Shown here piece after piece: positions 51,237 through 63,697 of a stretch of DNA of 64,000 bases. Positions within the stretch are counted from its first letter, which is position 1. The number at the start of each line of letters is the position of its first letter. The position numbers and the translations under genes were made by a program. The notes beneath the pieces are model-generated. The model worked only from the letters and a program-made list of their open reading frames with translations. It made no database searches and had not been told where the DNA came from. Origin of the DNA: Trichoplax sp. H2 (taxonomy: Eukaryota; Placozoa; Uniplacotomia; Trichoplacea); assembly GCA_003344405.1 (NCBI GenBank), contig NOWV01000006.1, positions 496,001 through 560,000 on the forward strand, written 5' to 3'.

Positions 51237-53406
51237 TTTTCGTCATTTTTGCTGGTGTATTCAAGTTTTATCTACTTTTACCCTTTTATTAACTACCATT
51301 TATATTATAACTTAAGTTCATGATAACTAATGGTTACTTACAGATCATTTAATTAAGTTCGATTATTTTTATGTCTTTATCTGGTAATCCAGCTTTGTAA
51401 GTACAAATTAACGAAATCAAGGCGTAGTGTATGCTAAGTGAAGAAACCCTATTATGTTATGTTTCATAATTTGACATATGCTGCGTTCTTAATTTAAGGG
51501 AGAAATTGTAGATGATTTTTATAAGCTCAATGGATAATATAATTAGCGGATATACTCGTACTGATATACAGTGAGATCTTGCTTGAAAACAATTAAGTTA
51601 GAAATTTTTAATTTTATCATAATGATCTCAATTCAATTTTATTTTTATTTTACGAGCACAATTATTTGCCGGCTATTCGTACGTATGATCGCACATCATG
51701 TTCAGTAACTTTGCATATGAATTATAAATATAATCGCGATAATAGAATAATTTGCAATCAATGCAACGGATCCAAATGGTCAAATACCTTTCGCTTGTGA
51801 TCAGCAGGGCGTTTGAACGTCTATGCCTACAATCACATGTAAAGGATAGATCAAATTTTGCGATTGTCTTGACCGACTTATTGAAAAATATATAATGTAA
51901 AGACCGATGAACGATGGGAAACTTAGGTGCAATTTTTCATGTTTCCAAATGTGAACGCCGGTGTTACTTAGATTATAATCCGGGATTAACGATAATTATT
52001 CTTTTAAGGATAGAATGTACTATTGTACTGTTGTACGTCATAATACAATAATACAATTATTGTAATCATATACTTCAATGCATTTACTTGTATATTGGCA
52101 GATTGTAGCTTATATGGTTCTGTGAGGTAATTTTAAAATCCGTATATACTGTAAATTTGCTTATACTTGTGTGCTAATTATATTAACTTTATATTTATAG
52201 CAATAAACGCCTTATTGCTGTTGTGTAGACATCAATGTGATCTTACATGCATACATCACGAGCAAATAAATTACTACTACGATTTTATAGCGTCGAAAGT
52301 AATTTTATTGGGTTGTTTTAGTGATCCATTACTAATACCGGTAAATAGAATCACAGCAGGTATTAAACTCCATATGCATGGAGAATCGGTTTATATAAAG
52401 CTTTGGTACATGACTTACAGTAAGATGATATGCCAAAGTAGTGATAGTACCATTTTATGGCTATGAAATGTATGTACAGTGCGTGATATATATGAAGATT
52501 CGATTGTTCAAATTTGACTTATTGAATTTACCAATGGACTCCTTGAAACTGCAGGCGAAATTTGATAATTTTAGCACGTATAGGTTGACACAGACATTTC
52601 CTTACTGGTACCGTATAATAACGGTGTTACTTATTTATCAGAGTCTTACAAACTTGAAGATAGCTACGATCTCGATCACGAAATATGCATCCCATATCGT
52701 ATTTATACAAGATAAGTGAATTAGAGTATACAGGGATCAATATTTACAGAAAGCAATTTTAATGTTATCTTTCAATGAATTTCCGTACTAGACTTCTTTA
52801 GATATTGATTTCAAATCCGAATAGCTTACAGAAATTCTATCATTAGTACAAAATAATTTGCAGATAGATATGTGTATACTGTACATATAGTTATAACATC
52901 AACTTTTGCGAGATATCACTGAAAGCATGCAGAGCAGTGACATACAAACAGTTAATTGACGTGATGTGCCATGAGTTGGGGTTTACACTAGTATCAATGA
53001 TATATGTTGGATACTAATATTGTTATTTATTAAATTAAAGTTAAATTTACTTTTCTAAGTTGTAAAACCTTCAACGCTTATGAATTACCATGATACCGAA
53101 CTTCGGCCTTCAATTTCTAACGTGCACTATTACTATGAAGCAATCAATATTATTATCTCATTACTATAAAATTTCAATCCAAAAATCTTAGTTTATCTAC
53201 CATCTGTTGTTTATTTTTAAAAAATCCATTAATAAAATTGATTTCAAGTTCAGGATGAAAATAGTTGTGAGTCATTGAAATAATAATATTGCTGCATGTA
53301 TAACATCTCAGTAAATAAGTTCAGCAGCATTAACAACATTTTTAATTTAAACCGCAAATTTTAGAAAATTTTATATAATTGCGTTATTACAACAGCATAA
53401 TCTAAT
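51237..53406. other. Convergent intergenic DNA, nothing recognised
   Basis: This 2.2-kb gap holds the 3' ends of the CH-PDZ gene and TSR1. Two moderate open frames (52167-52466 and 52441-52719) have no recognisable family, are hydrophobic and low-complexity, and overlap out of frame, so I do not call them genes. I looked here for Cys-rich LIM-type exons for the CH-PDZ gene and saw none. Confidence 0.5.
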
Positions 53407-56400
53407 TTACAGATTTGTATCCATTTTGGTTTCAAATTTTCTAGCGGTTGTCTCATTTGTCGGCTGATCGTTAACGGAAAGACTTAGTATAGGTCGAGGT
53501 ACGATAGGATTATAATCCCAAATTGGAAAATTACGCTTATAAAGATTCATGCATATTGTATCGTGTGCTTTTAATTGCTTATCAAAGATACACTTCATAT
53601 GCCCGTGAGTTCCTATAAATGAAAATATTCAACTTTTACCGAACCATATTATATAACTAAATGAAATTATTTAAGCAAATAACTTGTTGTAATAGGATTG
53701 GCAAACCTAAAGCTTCTTTAATATGACCACGACGACCGAACTTGCTATATAACTCAACGGGTTTGAACCACGCAATATCCTCTATAAACGATAACAAACA
53801 GTGTTCACATCAATGTCTAAAATCCTATGCTTAATCATGGGATATGACTGCTATCACTATCACTCACCTCTGTTAAAGAACATATATCGGATAACAGCAA
53901 TTCTTTTATGAATTTTATAGGGGTGACCGCTTAGAACGATCTTCTCGACAACAGTTCTATCAGGATTAACGTTTAATAATGATCCAGTAGCAACTAAAGA
54001 GAATCCTAAGAACGCATTTGTATCAATTGCAATTACAAAATTTTGGTTACATTGCCATCACGTTAAGAGTCAATAAGACTATACATAAGAGGATTTAATC
54101 AATCATAGCTAACCTCCGTCTTCATTTTCTCTAAATACAATAACAGGAGCAGGAGGAAACATAATCGGGCAGTACATAGTCGCAACTATTGCTTCATTAG
54201 TACGGAAAAATCTTTCCAACTACCATTCAACATAATACATTTTCCATCATTTAGAGTATTTAAGATTAGACGGTGATATTAAATATATGTAATTTCTACA
54301 GTTATTAATAGTACTTTGTGCTTATTTCCTGTTGAATGTTGAGAAAACATTGGACTTGCCGAAAAGCGCCGAAATCCTACTTGAAACATCATTCTATCCT
54401 AGTTATGTTTTGGAAGAGAGTAATCATCAGCATTTATGGTATCTTTGTTTTAATATGAAATTGTCAATTGCGCACGAAAGTCATTTTCATTCAATCGTAT
54501 TAACATACATTTGATTCGATTGTTCCAGAGTAATAAGCAGTCCGTTGTAAAACAAAATTTAGCACAGACATCTGCAATACGACAATAAGCATAACTTTAA
54601 AAGAGATGTTTAGTAAATGTGCCGACTTTTCGTCTAAACTTGCCTTTTGTTCATGTTGTAACAGACCAAATATTACTAATGGCCTATGAGTTTGAAGATT
54701 ATCTGCGTGGGAAGGTATAAGTCAGATTTTTACAGGAACCTTTACATTTTTGTCTGTTTTTCTAATAGATTAAATTTACAGGACGCTGACCTGCAATATC
54801 TCTCGGAACATTCTTAATATGAAGTGTCACGTACCACCCTATCTATAATATATATAAAAACAGAGATATTAAAGAATACAAATTCTATTATTAATTATAA
54901 GTAACATTCTTGCAGAATTAGTTACCTGGACATTAGATTCTTCATTGGATGACAAGATAACCTTCCTTGTATGCTTGAAATTCTGAAATTGAAATATTCT
55001 AGCGAGCAAACAGAAATAAACCAAAGCAGTCAGAAGCTACAATATCCTCAACAGCTAATTTATACATCAATAATTTACACAAATATAAAATCTTTTCATT
55101 GGCATGATAAGAAAACAAGAAGATACCTGGAGTAATCCCTAGGCAAGTCTTCCTTGGGATCCCAGGGAGAAGTTCTAAAGCTCCGTAAGCCCCGATAGCT
55201 TGAAAAATATTAATATTTAATTGCTACCATTACGCGTACAAATAAAGGATTTCAATTTAATTGAAACTATATTCCTAGTTTTATGAGCATTACTCAATAA
55301 ATGCTTCTCTAGCTGGAATATTAAGTGGCGTATCAATCTCATCTGGAAAAGTACGGTCTTCCTTTTCTGCTCGCATCTTTTCTAACCTTTAATAAACATA
55401 ATAGCGCTATTTAATGAAACTTTACTGGTTGTATAAAAACCTATCTCACAGAAATCATACTCGGTTCTTTCTCTTTCCCAGTCCATTTCTTGATCATAAT
55501 TGATAGCATCTCCATCCATGACTGTTGAAAATGTAACCGTTTTAGATTCGCCTTCATGGCTGCTATATGCCTATATAGGAAGTAGTTGTCGTGTTATGCC
55601 TTTAATGTAGTAAGTTTTAAAAATTTTGGCAACATGATAACTTACTGGCGAAGCAGGCTCGTCGTGGTCGTATTCAACGGCATCAGGAATATCATCGTTG
55701 CTGAAATTATTTTCATCGTCGTCCGCATCATCATCCTTGGAAATAGGAGGTCAACTTGGTATTAGTACTGGTTACAAGACACTACACATATGTCCAATTG
55801 TCCATTTGCACATATATAAATAGTATAAATAAGGAAATATATCAATACGAACGAGGCCATCGTTTTCTTCGTCATCACTTGCTACGATCCAACAAGCTTG
55901 ATAACTTGATGTACCCGCAGGAACTGCAAATTTTCTATTACGTTTCATTTTCTGTTTCCGTTCTTCTGCCATTTTAGAGAATTACAATAAAATAATTCAA
56001 TAATTACATTTATCAACATGAATCGTTTGTTATTTTAATATTTCACTCGTAACTATTTTAGCATAGATTACCATCTGCTTGTTGCAATTCTTCTTCAGTT
56101 GGCCATGTCTGCTCATCATTTAAGGTATCTATGTCAGCTTCAGCTATAAGGGTTTCCTATTAATTGATACGGAATAGTGCTTTTTAAACTTCTTTCATTT
56201 AAAATTCATCGTCAGCATGAATACATCTAGGCTAAATAGGTTAATTGTTATATCCCATACTTGTATTGCAGGATCAGCTTCATCTAATACTCGCATATCT
56301 TCTTCCATACTTTCAATCTATGTAATCGACATTATAAAATTACACTAAAAATCTTTCTTTACTCGTAATAGATATTTTATCACGAGCAGTAATTACTACC

Positions 56401-58644
56401 TGATCAGTTGAGGATCGTCTGCTGTTTGAGTTTAGCGATGGATTTGGTGGGGCAGTAATCTAATTATTAAAATGATAAGGATACTTGAAAAGTACATAAG
56501 ATTATATCTATATTGAGCTCTGCACAGTAAATCTGATCTTCGTTATATTATCGGAGACAATAAAGATACGTTCACAATGATCTTTGCATGCAGTAATTCG
56601 TTAACCGGTTATTGAGTTATACTTTTATGCTTGGCATAGGTTTTAACTTACCTTTAGTAATTGATATTCGCCACTTCCAGGTATGTATACGAGATTGTTG
56701 GCTGATAATGAATGTCCACGTAGATATCCTGTTACTTGTAAAACACCATTGTCGCTACTGTCGCATTCATTAAATTCAACTGTTTCAGCAAGCAAATACG
56801 GCCGAATTTCACGGTATGTTATCTTTTGCAATTTAGTGGTAGCAGCAATGCGAAGAATCCTTTGCGCATCCTAAATTATATGTTTTTTTACATTACCATA
56901 CGGTTTTAAAAGTTTGTGTAACAAAGAAATTGCTTTCAACCTGTTGAGTGTCCAAATGAAACCATTTTTCCTTGGAAAATCTTAAATATCAGATAGAAAT
57001 AATTCACTCGGTTAGTAATCACTCATAACTGTAAGGCTAAGTTCTTACAGAGTTTAAAACTGATGCTATTGCTAGTCCGAATTTGAGACAAGACGAAACA
57101 GGTGGACAATATGCATAGTATATTATATTGCGTTTATGATTACTTTTGTAAGACAATTTTTTGGATATTTCTTTTAATTTCATGCTGTTTTTTGCCACTA
57201 TGGTTGATTATTCCTTGCGCCGTAACAATAGAAGTCGGCAATCCTTGTGCAAATAGACATGAAAGGCAATGATGTCCATACGAATCGATAATCTCGTTAC
57301 TTGCGGAAAGAACAAATAATATCGTATCTGCGATCTAATGATGTATATACATACATATTTAGATATCATGGTACTGCATATATTAAACGACAAGCATATT
57401 TACGAGTATCTTATAAAGTGCTCATTGGTTGACTTTGTTATCATGTGAATGAATATAGGTCATTTAGGAATCAATGCTATAACCTTTGCAGCGTCTAAAC
57501 AAGCATATAGATCTTTTAATGGTGGTTGCAATATTGTAAAAGTTGCTTTATACGAATTCGACCTAAGTGATAAGATAATGATACGGCCATTAAATATAAT
57601 ACAGATAGACGTTTAAGGTAACGTAGCAATACACCATTATATTGTACAGTACAATACTTGCACAATTTTGCCCGAGGCAGTTGATATGCGTATCTAGATT
57701 CCAAGTTGTACTTACACTAGTGTAGTACCGGAATATCCCTTAATGATATTGGCCGTCTCGTCACACGAAGTTATATCATTTACAATTTTATTGCTGTCAA
57801 CTGCATGCAAGCTTAGTGGGATAACAGCCTAAAATGTCATAAAGTTATTCAGTCAGTACCAATGATTGCTATTTTGTTGATGGTTCTATCTGCAACTTAC
57901 TATGATATGAGGAACGGAGCCAAGGTTTCCAATACCTCTTTTCTTTGTTAAAACTTCTTGACGTTTATGCTTACGAATTTGACTAAGCTATCGGTTTGAA
58001 TATACGTAAGGAAATGTTAGTAAGAATCATTCAACATTAAAAGACAAAAATGCCAAATTATAGAGGCAAAATATAGGGACTATTCTTCCTGTAACTGATG
58101 CAAATTAACTAGGTTTTGATCCTTATCAATGCATTGACTGTATATTATGTCTTCCAATATTATTATCAAGCTATACCAACCCTATTTTGGCGTTGTTGTT
58201 TACTCAAAGCATGATGTAGTCGACGTGATATTGATTTAGCTCCGACCCTTCCTAAAATCGATAAAATGGCACAGGTATAACAACAACTCTAACTCTATTC
58301 ATTAGTTATATCTTGTAGCTTGATTGATAGCCTGCTAATTATAACAATTACTGTGCATTTTGCATGTAGCAGTACAAAATCCTAAAAGTGGCTTGGATAG
58401 CTATTAGGATTAACGGTAATCCAATATACTATAATTTAGTATGTTCAATATGCATGCGAGAAGTTTGGCAACTCCAATCACTATAATCACGTCAAGATAC
58501 TGTACTGTATATAACAGAATGGAACGAGCTAGTACCGCTATTGATTTCGTCCAGCTTTCCTTTACTACGATGCTTTCCATGTTTGTGACTTTTATTTGTT
58601 TGTTTGAAAGGACCAGGCCTGTGTTTCACCTGTGCATCAGCCAT
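53407..58644 (-). CDS. TSR1: Pre-rRNA-processing protein TSR1 (40S ribosome maturation factor)
   Basis: Twenty-five exons join in phase to 804 residues (human also 804): 58644-58536, 58251-58181, 57987-57901, 57828-57729, 57545-57484, 57334-57144, 56980-56941, 56870-56652, 56459-56400, 56317-56261, 56156-56072, 55965-55853, 55735-55646, 55570-55461, 55386-55294, 55198-55127, 54998-54926, 54842-54791, 54702-54644, 54571-54509, 54398-54315, 54219-54114, 54005-53868, 53781-53707, 53612-53407. It starts with KHRPGPFKQ like human TSR1. A GTPase-like fold without an obvious P-loop follows ([19 protein letters not shown]), then the AARP2CN region from about 221 ([22 protein letters not shown]), an acidic stretch, and the C-terminal Bms1/Tsr1 domain ([16 protein letters not shown] about 497-512, [27 protein letters not shown]). 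By family knowledge it binds the late pre-40S subunit and blocks early joining of translation factors. The intron between exons 19 and 20 is GC-AG. Exon 5's acceptor is the weakest. Confidence 0.95.
54572..54643 (-). other. GC-AG intron in TSR1
   Basis: This 72-bp intron begins AAG|GCAAGT and ends GCAG. The junction is fixed by the protein: HEQK before and MSVLN after match human TSR1 HEQKMSVLN with no gap, and the phase is 0 on both sides. AG|GCAAGT is the consensus of the rare GC donor class. Confidence 0.85.
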
Positions 58645-58789
58645 TTTTGTCGCATATAACGTTGCAGAAAGAGAGCTGGACAGCGATGATAATGGCTTGA
58701 GCTGCCGGTGCCTGTTTTAGATCGATCCTGGATCTGCACGCCTGATGTCTGTCCACTTGACATCTGAAGCCCGAGCAGATCACTAGCTC

Positions 58790-59090
58790 GGAGTACAGTA
58801 CCGTACAGTACAGTACACTACAGTGTACAGTGTACAGTACAGTCATAGTCTATCGGTCACGATTTGCGACCCTATTCGAGACCGTGATCAGGTAGTTGTA
58901 CACGTCACTGCTAGCGTTGTCGAGGACCTTCTACAGTACTATACTCTGTGTACTGTAGCATTGTACTGTACAGTACTATAATGCTTGTACATAATAACAG
59001 ACTGTACAATACGTAGAGTGCGTCGCTATCATAATTACGGTGTACAGCATGTACTGTCCTGTCCTGTCTTGCACAGTACACTGTGAGAGT
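58790..59090. repeat. GTACAGT/ACTGTAC palindrome clusters just upstream of TSR1
   Basis: At 58792-58844 the sequence is nearly pure overlapping GTAC/CAGT words (for example gtacagtacagtacac), starting about 150 bp from the TSR1 start codon. Further runs lie at about 58933-58980 and 59040-59085. The minus-strand open frames here, rich in Tyr, Cys, Thr, Val and Leu, are by-products of the repeat. Confidence 0.75.
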
Positions 59091-61131
59091 CACAAGGAGA
59101 CTCGAACTGGAGAAAATCCCCCATTTTTCCCTTGACTAGAGAGTCGAAAACTGTGCAAAATAGATGTCGTAAAAATTTTCCATTTTAGTGTAATCGATTC
59201 TTAACTGGCGACATTTATATTGCAAGTAGAGTTACAGTCTGTACTGCACCGTACTGTAGTTTTGAAATTTTCACATTCGCCAGATCGAACAGGAAAGCGA
59301 ATGTTGTTGTCGCCATTCTTCTATTTACTGACGCATAGGACTGAAAATCTGCTGGTACATCATCTCCAAAATCGATTATTTCTTCAAGCAAGGACTGATA
59401 GAAGATGGATAGAAGGTTTAATATGCTAAATGATAAGATAACTGATCGATTTGAATGCCATGCTTCAGCTTACTTTAGAATTTAGTACTACGAATATGCA
59501 ATATATAAGTGGATCGTTGACCTATAATGTACTACGTGGCTGCAAATGCTAAGTTTTCCAAAGCTACAACATGTTCGTTAGAATAAAATTGACAGTGATA
59601 GAAGCTTGTACAGCCCTCGCACTATCATTTGAAGCATATGTACGTTTATCTTTACTGAAACTACAGTAAAGATGGCCACATCAAGCCGTGCAAGGCATAG
59701 TAGATAAGTGACTCTTGCTTGATGATATTATGGAAAAAATACGTGCACCCATAAGGAGTTCAATCTGTTAAATACCAATGTGGTTATTTACCATTTCTTG
59801 CTTTAGATCCTTACTGGAGTACTATACTAGACATGCAGTAGATTAGTTATCAATTGCTTGAAATTAAAAACTCTTGCACTGGATACTTTGATGAATTAGA
59901 TAGTACTTTGAAAAGATAACTTTTACAGAACATGCAGTCGGTTATCAATTGCTTGAAATTAAACACTCTTGCAGTTGGATAATTTGATGCATTAGATAAA
60001 ACTTTGAGAAGATAGCTTTCAATGTCCGTACAACTGTATCGCATACATCTATATCCTGTTCTACACTATACTACTTTATCTGTTATACGTATATACTGTA
60101 CATTACCCACTGAAGGTTGTGGACAGAAACGCTGACTTGTAAATAAACCCTTCTGCGAAATACGTATTCAACCTAGTATAGACACACCAGATTAATGCTG
60201 TAGCGAAGGATATACAATATTATCGACTGTACAGAATACGAATTCAAATACTGTACGTATAAATTGTTTAATGAACTGATTATAAGCTTACTTATTGCTT
60301 TCAAGATCCTTGTGCATATCTTGGTTGTAGTATGTAGTATTCACTATGTAGCGATAAGAGATGAGCTTAGCGATGCAATAATAATAAATGAGTGATAGAG
60401 TTCGCAAATCAAATACACAGTTATCTATCTACATAATCGTATACAAGGATTACATAGTTTTCTGGTTTTCTGCACTTTGGGTCAATCTAATGGCGATGAT
60501 TAGTAATTAGTATGATGCTTTTATCACATGTACTGTACTGCAAGCAGCTTGCAGTTCTATGCAATGATTGTTTTATCGTGTAATATCTTCAGTCCAACAA
60601 ATACATCATTAATAATCAATGACTTAATTTAGTTTGTAATTACCGCAAAGTTACTACAGTACATGATTCTACATATACAAGTAGACTACAGTAGCTATAG
60701 TAACAACATTTGCTCGAGGTGTCATCGGCATATCTTATTAAATTGAATGCTGTATATGAAAGTTCACTATTGTATCTTATACCTTATAACTGTACGAAAG
60801 AGATTATGATATTCAGACAGCAGACTCAGGGACATTTATCTACTGTAACTATAAAACTAATTTATATAATTGTTTATATTGAATCAAAGCATAATATATG
60901 TATATGTCAAGAATACTTTCTTCATCTGCTAGATATAAGCTGAGCGAATAGTTGTATTCGAGTATACGAGTGTAAATGTGGTACAGTATTATAATATGTT
61001 GTGTTATTTCGTACAAAGTAAATGCTTACTTCTACCTACAAATGGCAATCGTAAATGTAAATAATGAACGTACCGTATGACTTGGTTATATTGTTCCAAT
61101 ATTTAGGATATCTATAGACAATCATGAAGAG
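59091..61131. promoter_or_regulatory. Divergent intergenic region between TSR1 and UNC50
   Basis: Both genes start from this side, so it holds two promoters. It has scattered ACTGTA/TACAGT words (59235-59260, 60530-60540, 60653-60690) and a 98-bp duplication described separately. No coding sequence or core promoter was recognised. Confidence 0.4.
59831..60025. repeat. Two-copy tandem duplication, unit 98 bp
   Basis: acatgcagtagatta at 59831 and acatgcagtcg at 59929 begin copies that both run through ttatcaattgcttgaaatta, actcttgca, ggata-tttgatg-attagata, actttga-aagatag/aac. A few substitutions and small gaps separate them. Confidence 0.9.
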
Positions 61132-62865
61132 ATGCATAATTCTGGCAAAGACTACATGACAAAATGTTTATCATCTTCTCGAAAACGTTATCAATACTTT
61201 CAGAGATTAATAAAATTCCGTGAGATGGACTTCGAATTTGCAATGTGGCAGATGTTATATCTATGTGTATCCCCACGCAAAGTGTTAGTGAAATTGAATA
61301 GCTTTAAGCTTGGGTTATTATCTGCAGTAAAAATAAAAATATAATTACTTTCTAGCTATGTATGATTATTTAAATAGGTAACGTAAGTGCTTTTTTGTTA
61401 TACAGCTATCGCAATTTCCATTATCGCCATCGTAAGTATAATAAGCCAGATTAAGAGAGCTGTTGTGGTATCATATGTATGATGGTATACAGTAGCTAAA
61501 TATATGTATAAAATTAATTTCGTTTCCTTACTAAAGAAATCGTAATATCGTTCTAACTGTATTCTTTAGTATCCCAGAGATTTAAATCGTAGTACACTTT
61601 ATATAACATCAGCTAGAGTTTCATCTGATTTGCTAAATAGCACAGTACATTATTACGCGTAAATCCTAATGCACGCACACGACAGGAGATATTACTGATT
61701 CATTAGATTTATTAGTGATAAAACGGCATCTGTTATGAGTTTTCTGACCGTAACCGCCTTTCCACTTGACATCGGAAAAATTGCAGAAACAAAGCATCAA
61801 TGGGCGAGGGATGATCCTGCATTTTTAGTTCTTTTAGCAATGGCGCTTTGCAGTAAGTTATACGCTGAAAAATCATATGTAGTTTATTTATTGTATCATA
61901 CTTTTCGTAACAATTGATACGATGAACGAGCGAAGTTATTAGAACTTCAGATTAAATTTTGAAAATATCAAATCGGCTAAATTACTATAAGGTCTTACAT
62001 GTATTATTTTTTATAACAGTTTCTTCCATTGGATTTGCTATTGTGTTAAAGCTTAATGTCTTGGCATTTGTAAAATTTCTATTTTGGGTCATATTTATCG
62101 ACTGTATTGGTGTTGGGCTTGCTATCGGAACTTTACTTTGGTAAGTACAACTAAGCGATGCTAGTGACTGCTTCATCAAAGCGTTTTTATATACTTTGCG
62201 AAATTTCTACACGTTTGATATACAAAATATTAGTACGAATCTCACGATTCACAAATTATGGCAGGTTTATCACAAACAAGTATCTCAAAGAAAAGCAATC
62301 GCATGGAAGTGAGCAATCTGTAGAATGGCTTTATTCATTTGATGTCCACCTGAATGCATTTTTCCCGTTATTAATTGTCCTTCATGTTGTTCAGATGATC
62401 TTTATGCCTGGTAAAGACTGTGTAATATAACTTACTGTTTGTTTAATTAACTAATTATTTTAATTATAATCATTAGTTACTTCTTTATGTCTATATCTTG
62501 TTACTTATTCCTATATCTTCTTATGAACAGTCATCATTGATCAACCGTACTTCATATCGTGCCTCATTGGGAACTCGTTATGGCTAATTGCTTTAATTTA
62601 TTATAATTACGTAACGTTTCTAGGATACAGTGGTAAGTGTCTGCTTTGCATGTAGCTAAATCTTTCTATCTACGCGTATATCAATAATTTAATTGGTATT
62701 AACTGGGATAATTGTATCGAATCTCTAGCATTGCCGTTTTTAAAGAATACAGTAGTAATCTTGTATCCCGTACTGGCTTTTATCTTAATTTATATCTTTT
62801 CATTAATTTTTGGATGGAATATTGGAAAAAGTGTCATGACTTTTTACAGGTATCGTATATTATAG
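61132..62865 (+). CDS. UNC50: UNC-50 homologue, Golgi multipass membrane protein
   Basis: Seven exons join in phase to 249 residues (human 259): 61132-61283, 61406-61431, 61787-61852, 62020-62140, 62265-62410, 62531-62632, 62729-62865. Conserved family blocks run the full length: FREMDFEFAMWQMLYL, a tiny 26-bp exon giving YRNFHYRH, QWARDDPAFLVLL, WVIFIDCIGVGLAIGTLLW, FDVHLNAFFPLL, GNSLWLIAL, VTFLGYS, LPFLKNTVVILYP, and the ending FYRYRI. About five membrane segments are visible. By family knowledge it is an inner-nuclear/Golgi membrane protein needed for surface delivery of some nicotinic receptors in worms and for Golgi trafficking. The ATG at 61132 gives an N-terminus about ten residues shorter than human. 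The frame stays open upstream to 61081, so an extra 5' exon is possible. Confidence 0.95.
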
Positions 62866-63697
62866 TATTAAATACTTAATTAACATTGATTAACAACTTT
62901 GATTAACTGTAAATGGGATGAGATTCTTCATCAGATGTTGTGCAGTTGTTCTACGCTGTATGATTGAAAGAAGTTAATTAAATCTCTTTTAGAATTCACA
63001 TGTTGTAAATACGAGTACTACCGAAGAGGAAATTTCGCTGTAAAATATATACTTTATAAACAGTATATATATATTTAAGTAGATGTACAACATTGCACAC
63101 AAATGTATCTATCTAGAGAGAAAAAATGATCAAGTCGCATTGTATTGACGTGCCATTGAATAATTTGAAATCTGAAGCTTTACATTGCCAACTATTTTCG
63201 TTGTCGAACTTAATGTTGTATACGAACTTTTCTCTATTATATTTCTAACTTTGAAAAATGTAATGGCTCAGGATAGATTGTACTTTAATGTACGTATCAT
63301 GAAGAATAAAACTGGAAATTGACGCAATACCGATTTAAATATAATTACTGATAATGCCATCACAATGCTCAACTTTGGTATTATAACTTAGCGTTTGATA
63401 CTTTATTTAACTTTATGCTAACAGCAGCTGGTACGCCAGACATCATCTAAAATATATTTAACGAGCATTAGGATTTATAAAATTATCAAGAATTACGCAA
63501 GAAATGATTAATAAAATAATCAAGAACTTTGCAATCAGTGATCAATATAATTATCAAAAACTGTGCATAGTGATAGCAACACTATTAAGAACTGTGCAAT
63601 CAAATATTTGCTGGTATTCCGAATGAAGATATGGGACATTTTCGGAATATTCTTCGGGTTTTTTGAGCCGCGTAAGTTTGTAAAATAATTAATAAAT
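62866..63697. other. Convergent intergenic DNA
   Basis: This 0.8-kb gap holds the 3' ends of UNC50 and the carbonic anhydrase gene. Near 63482-63605 a short phrase (caagaa/aaaa-ctgtgcaat) recurs four times. Nothing else was seen. Confidence 0.5.

Noticed and set aside
52167-52719. A small gene downstream of the CH-PDZ gene or its missing LIM exons
   Set aside because: The two overlapping open frames are hydrophobic, low-complexity and lack paired CxxC motifs and suitable splice sites.
54644-54702. TSR1 exon 19 starting after ctcatag at about 54686 or after ccattag at about 54678
   Set aside because: The first gives a frame clash and the second deletes conserved residues. The acceptor cacgcag at 54703 restores both phase and length compared with human TSR1.
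58637-59093. Minus-strand open frames rich in VLYCT upstream of TSR1
   Set aside because: Same cause: translation of ACTGTAC words. TSR1 exon 1 occupies the adjoining real coding DNA in another frame.
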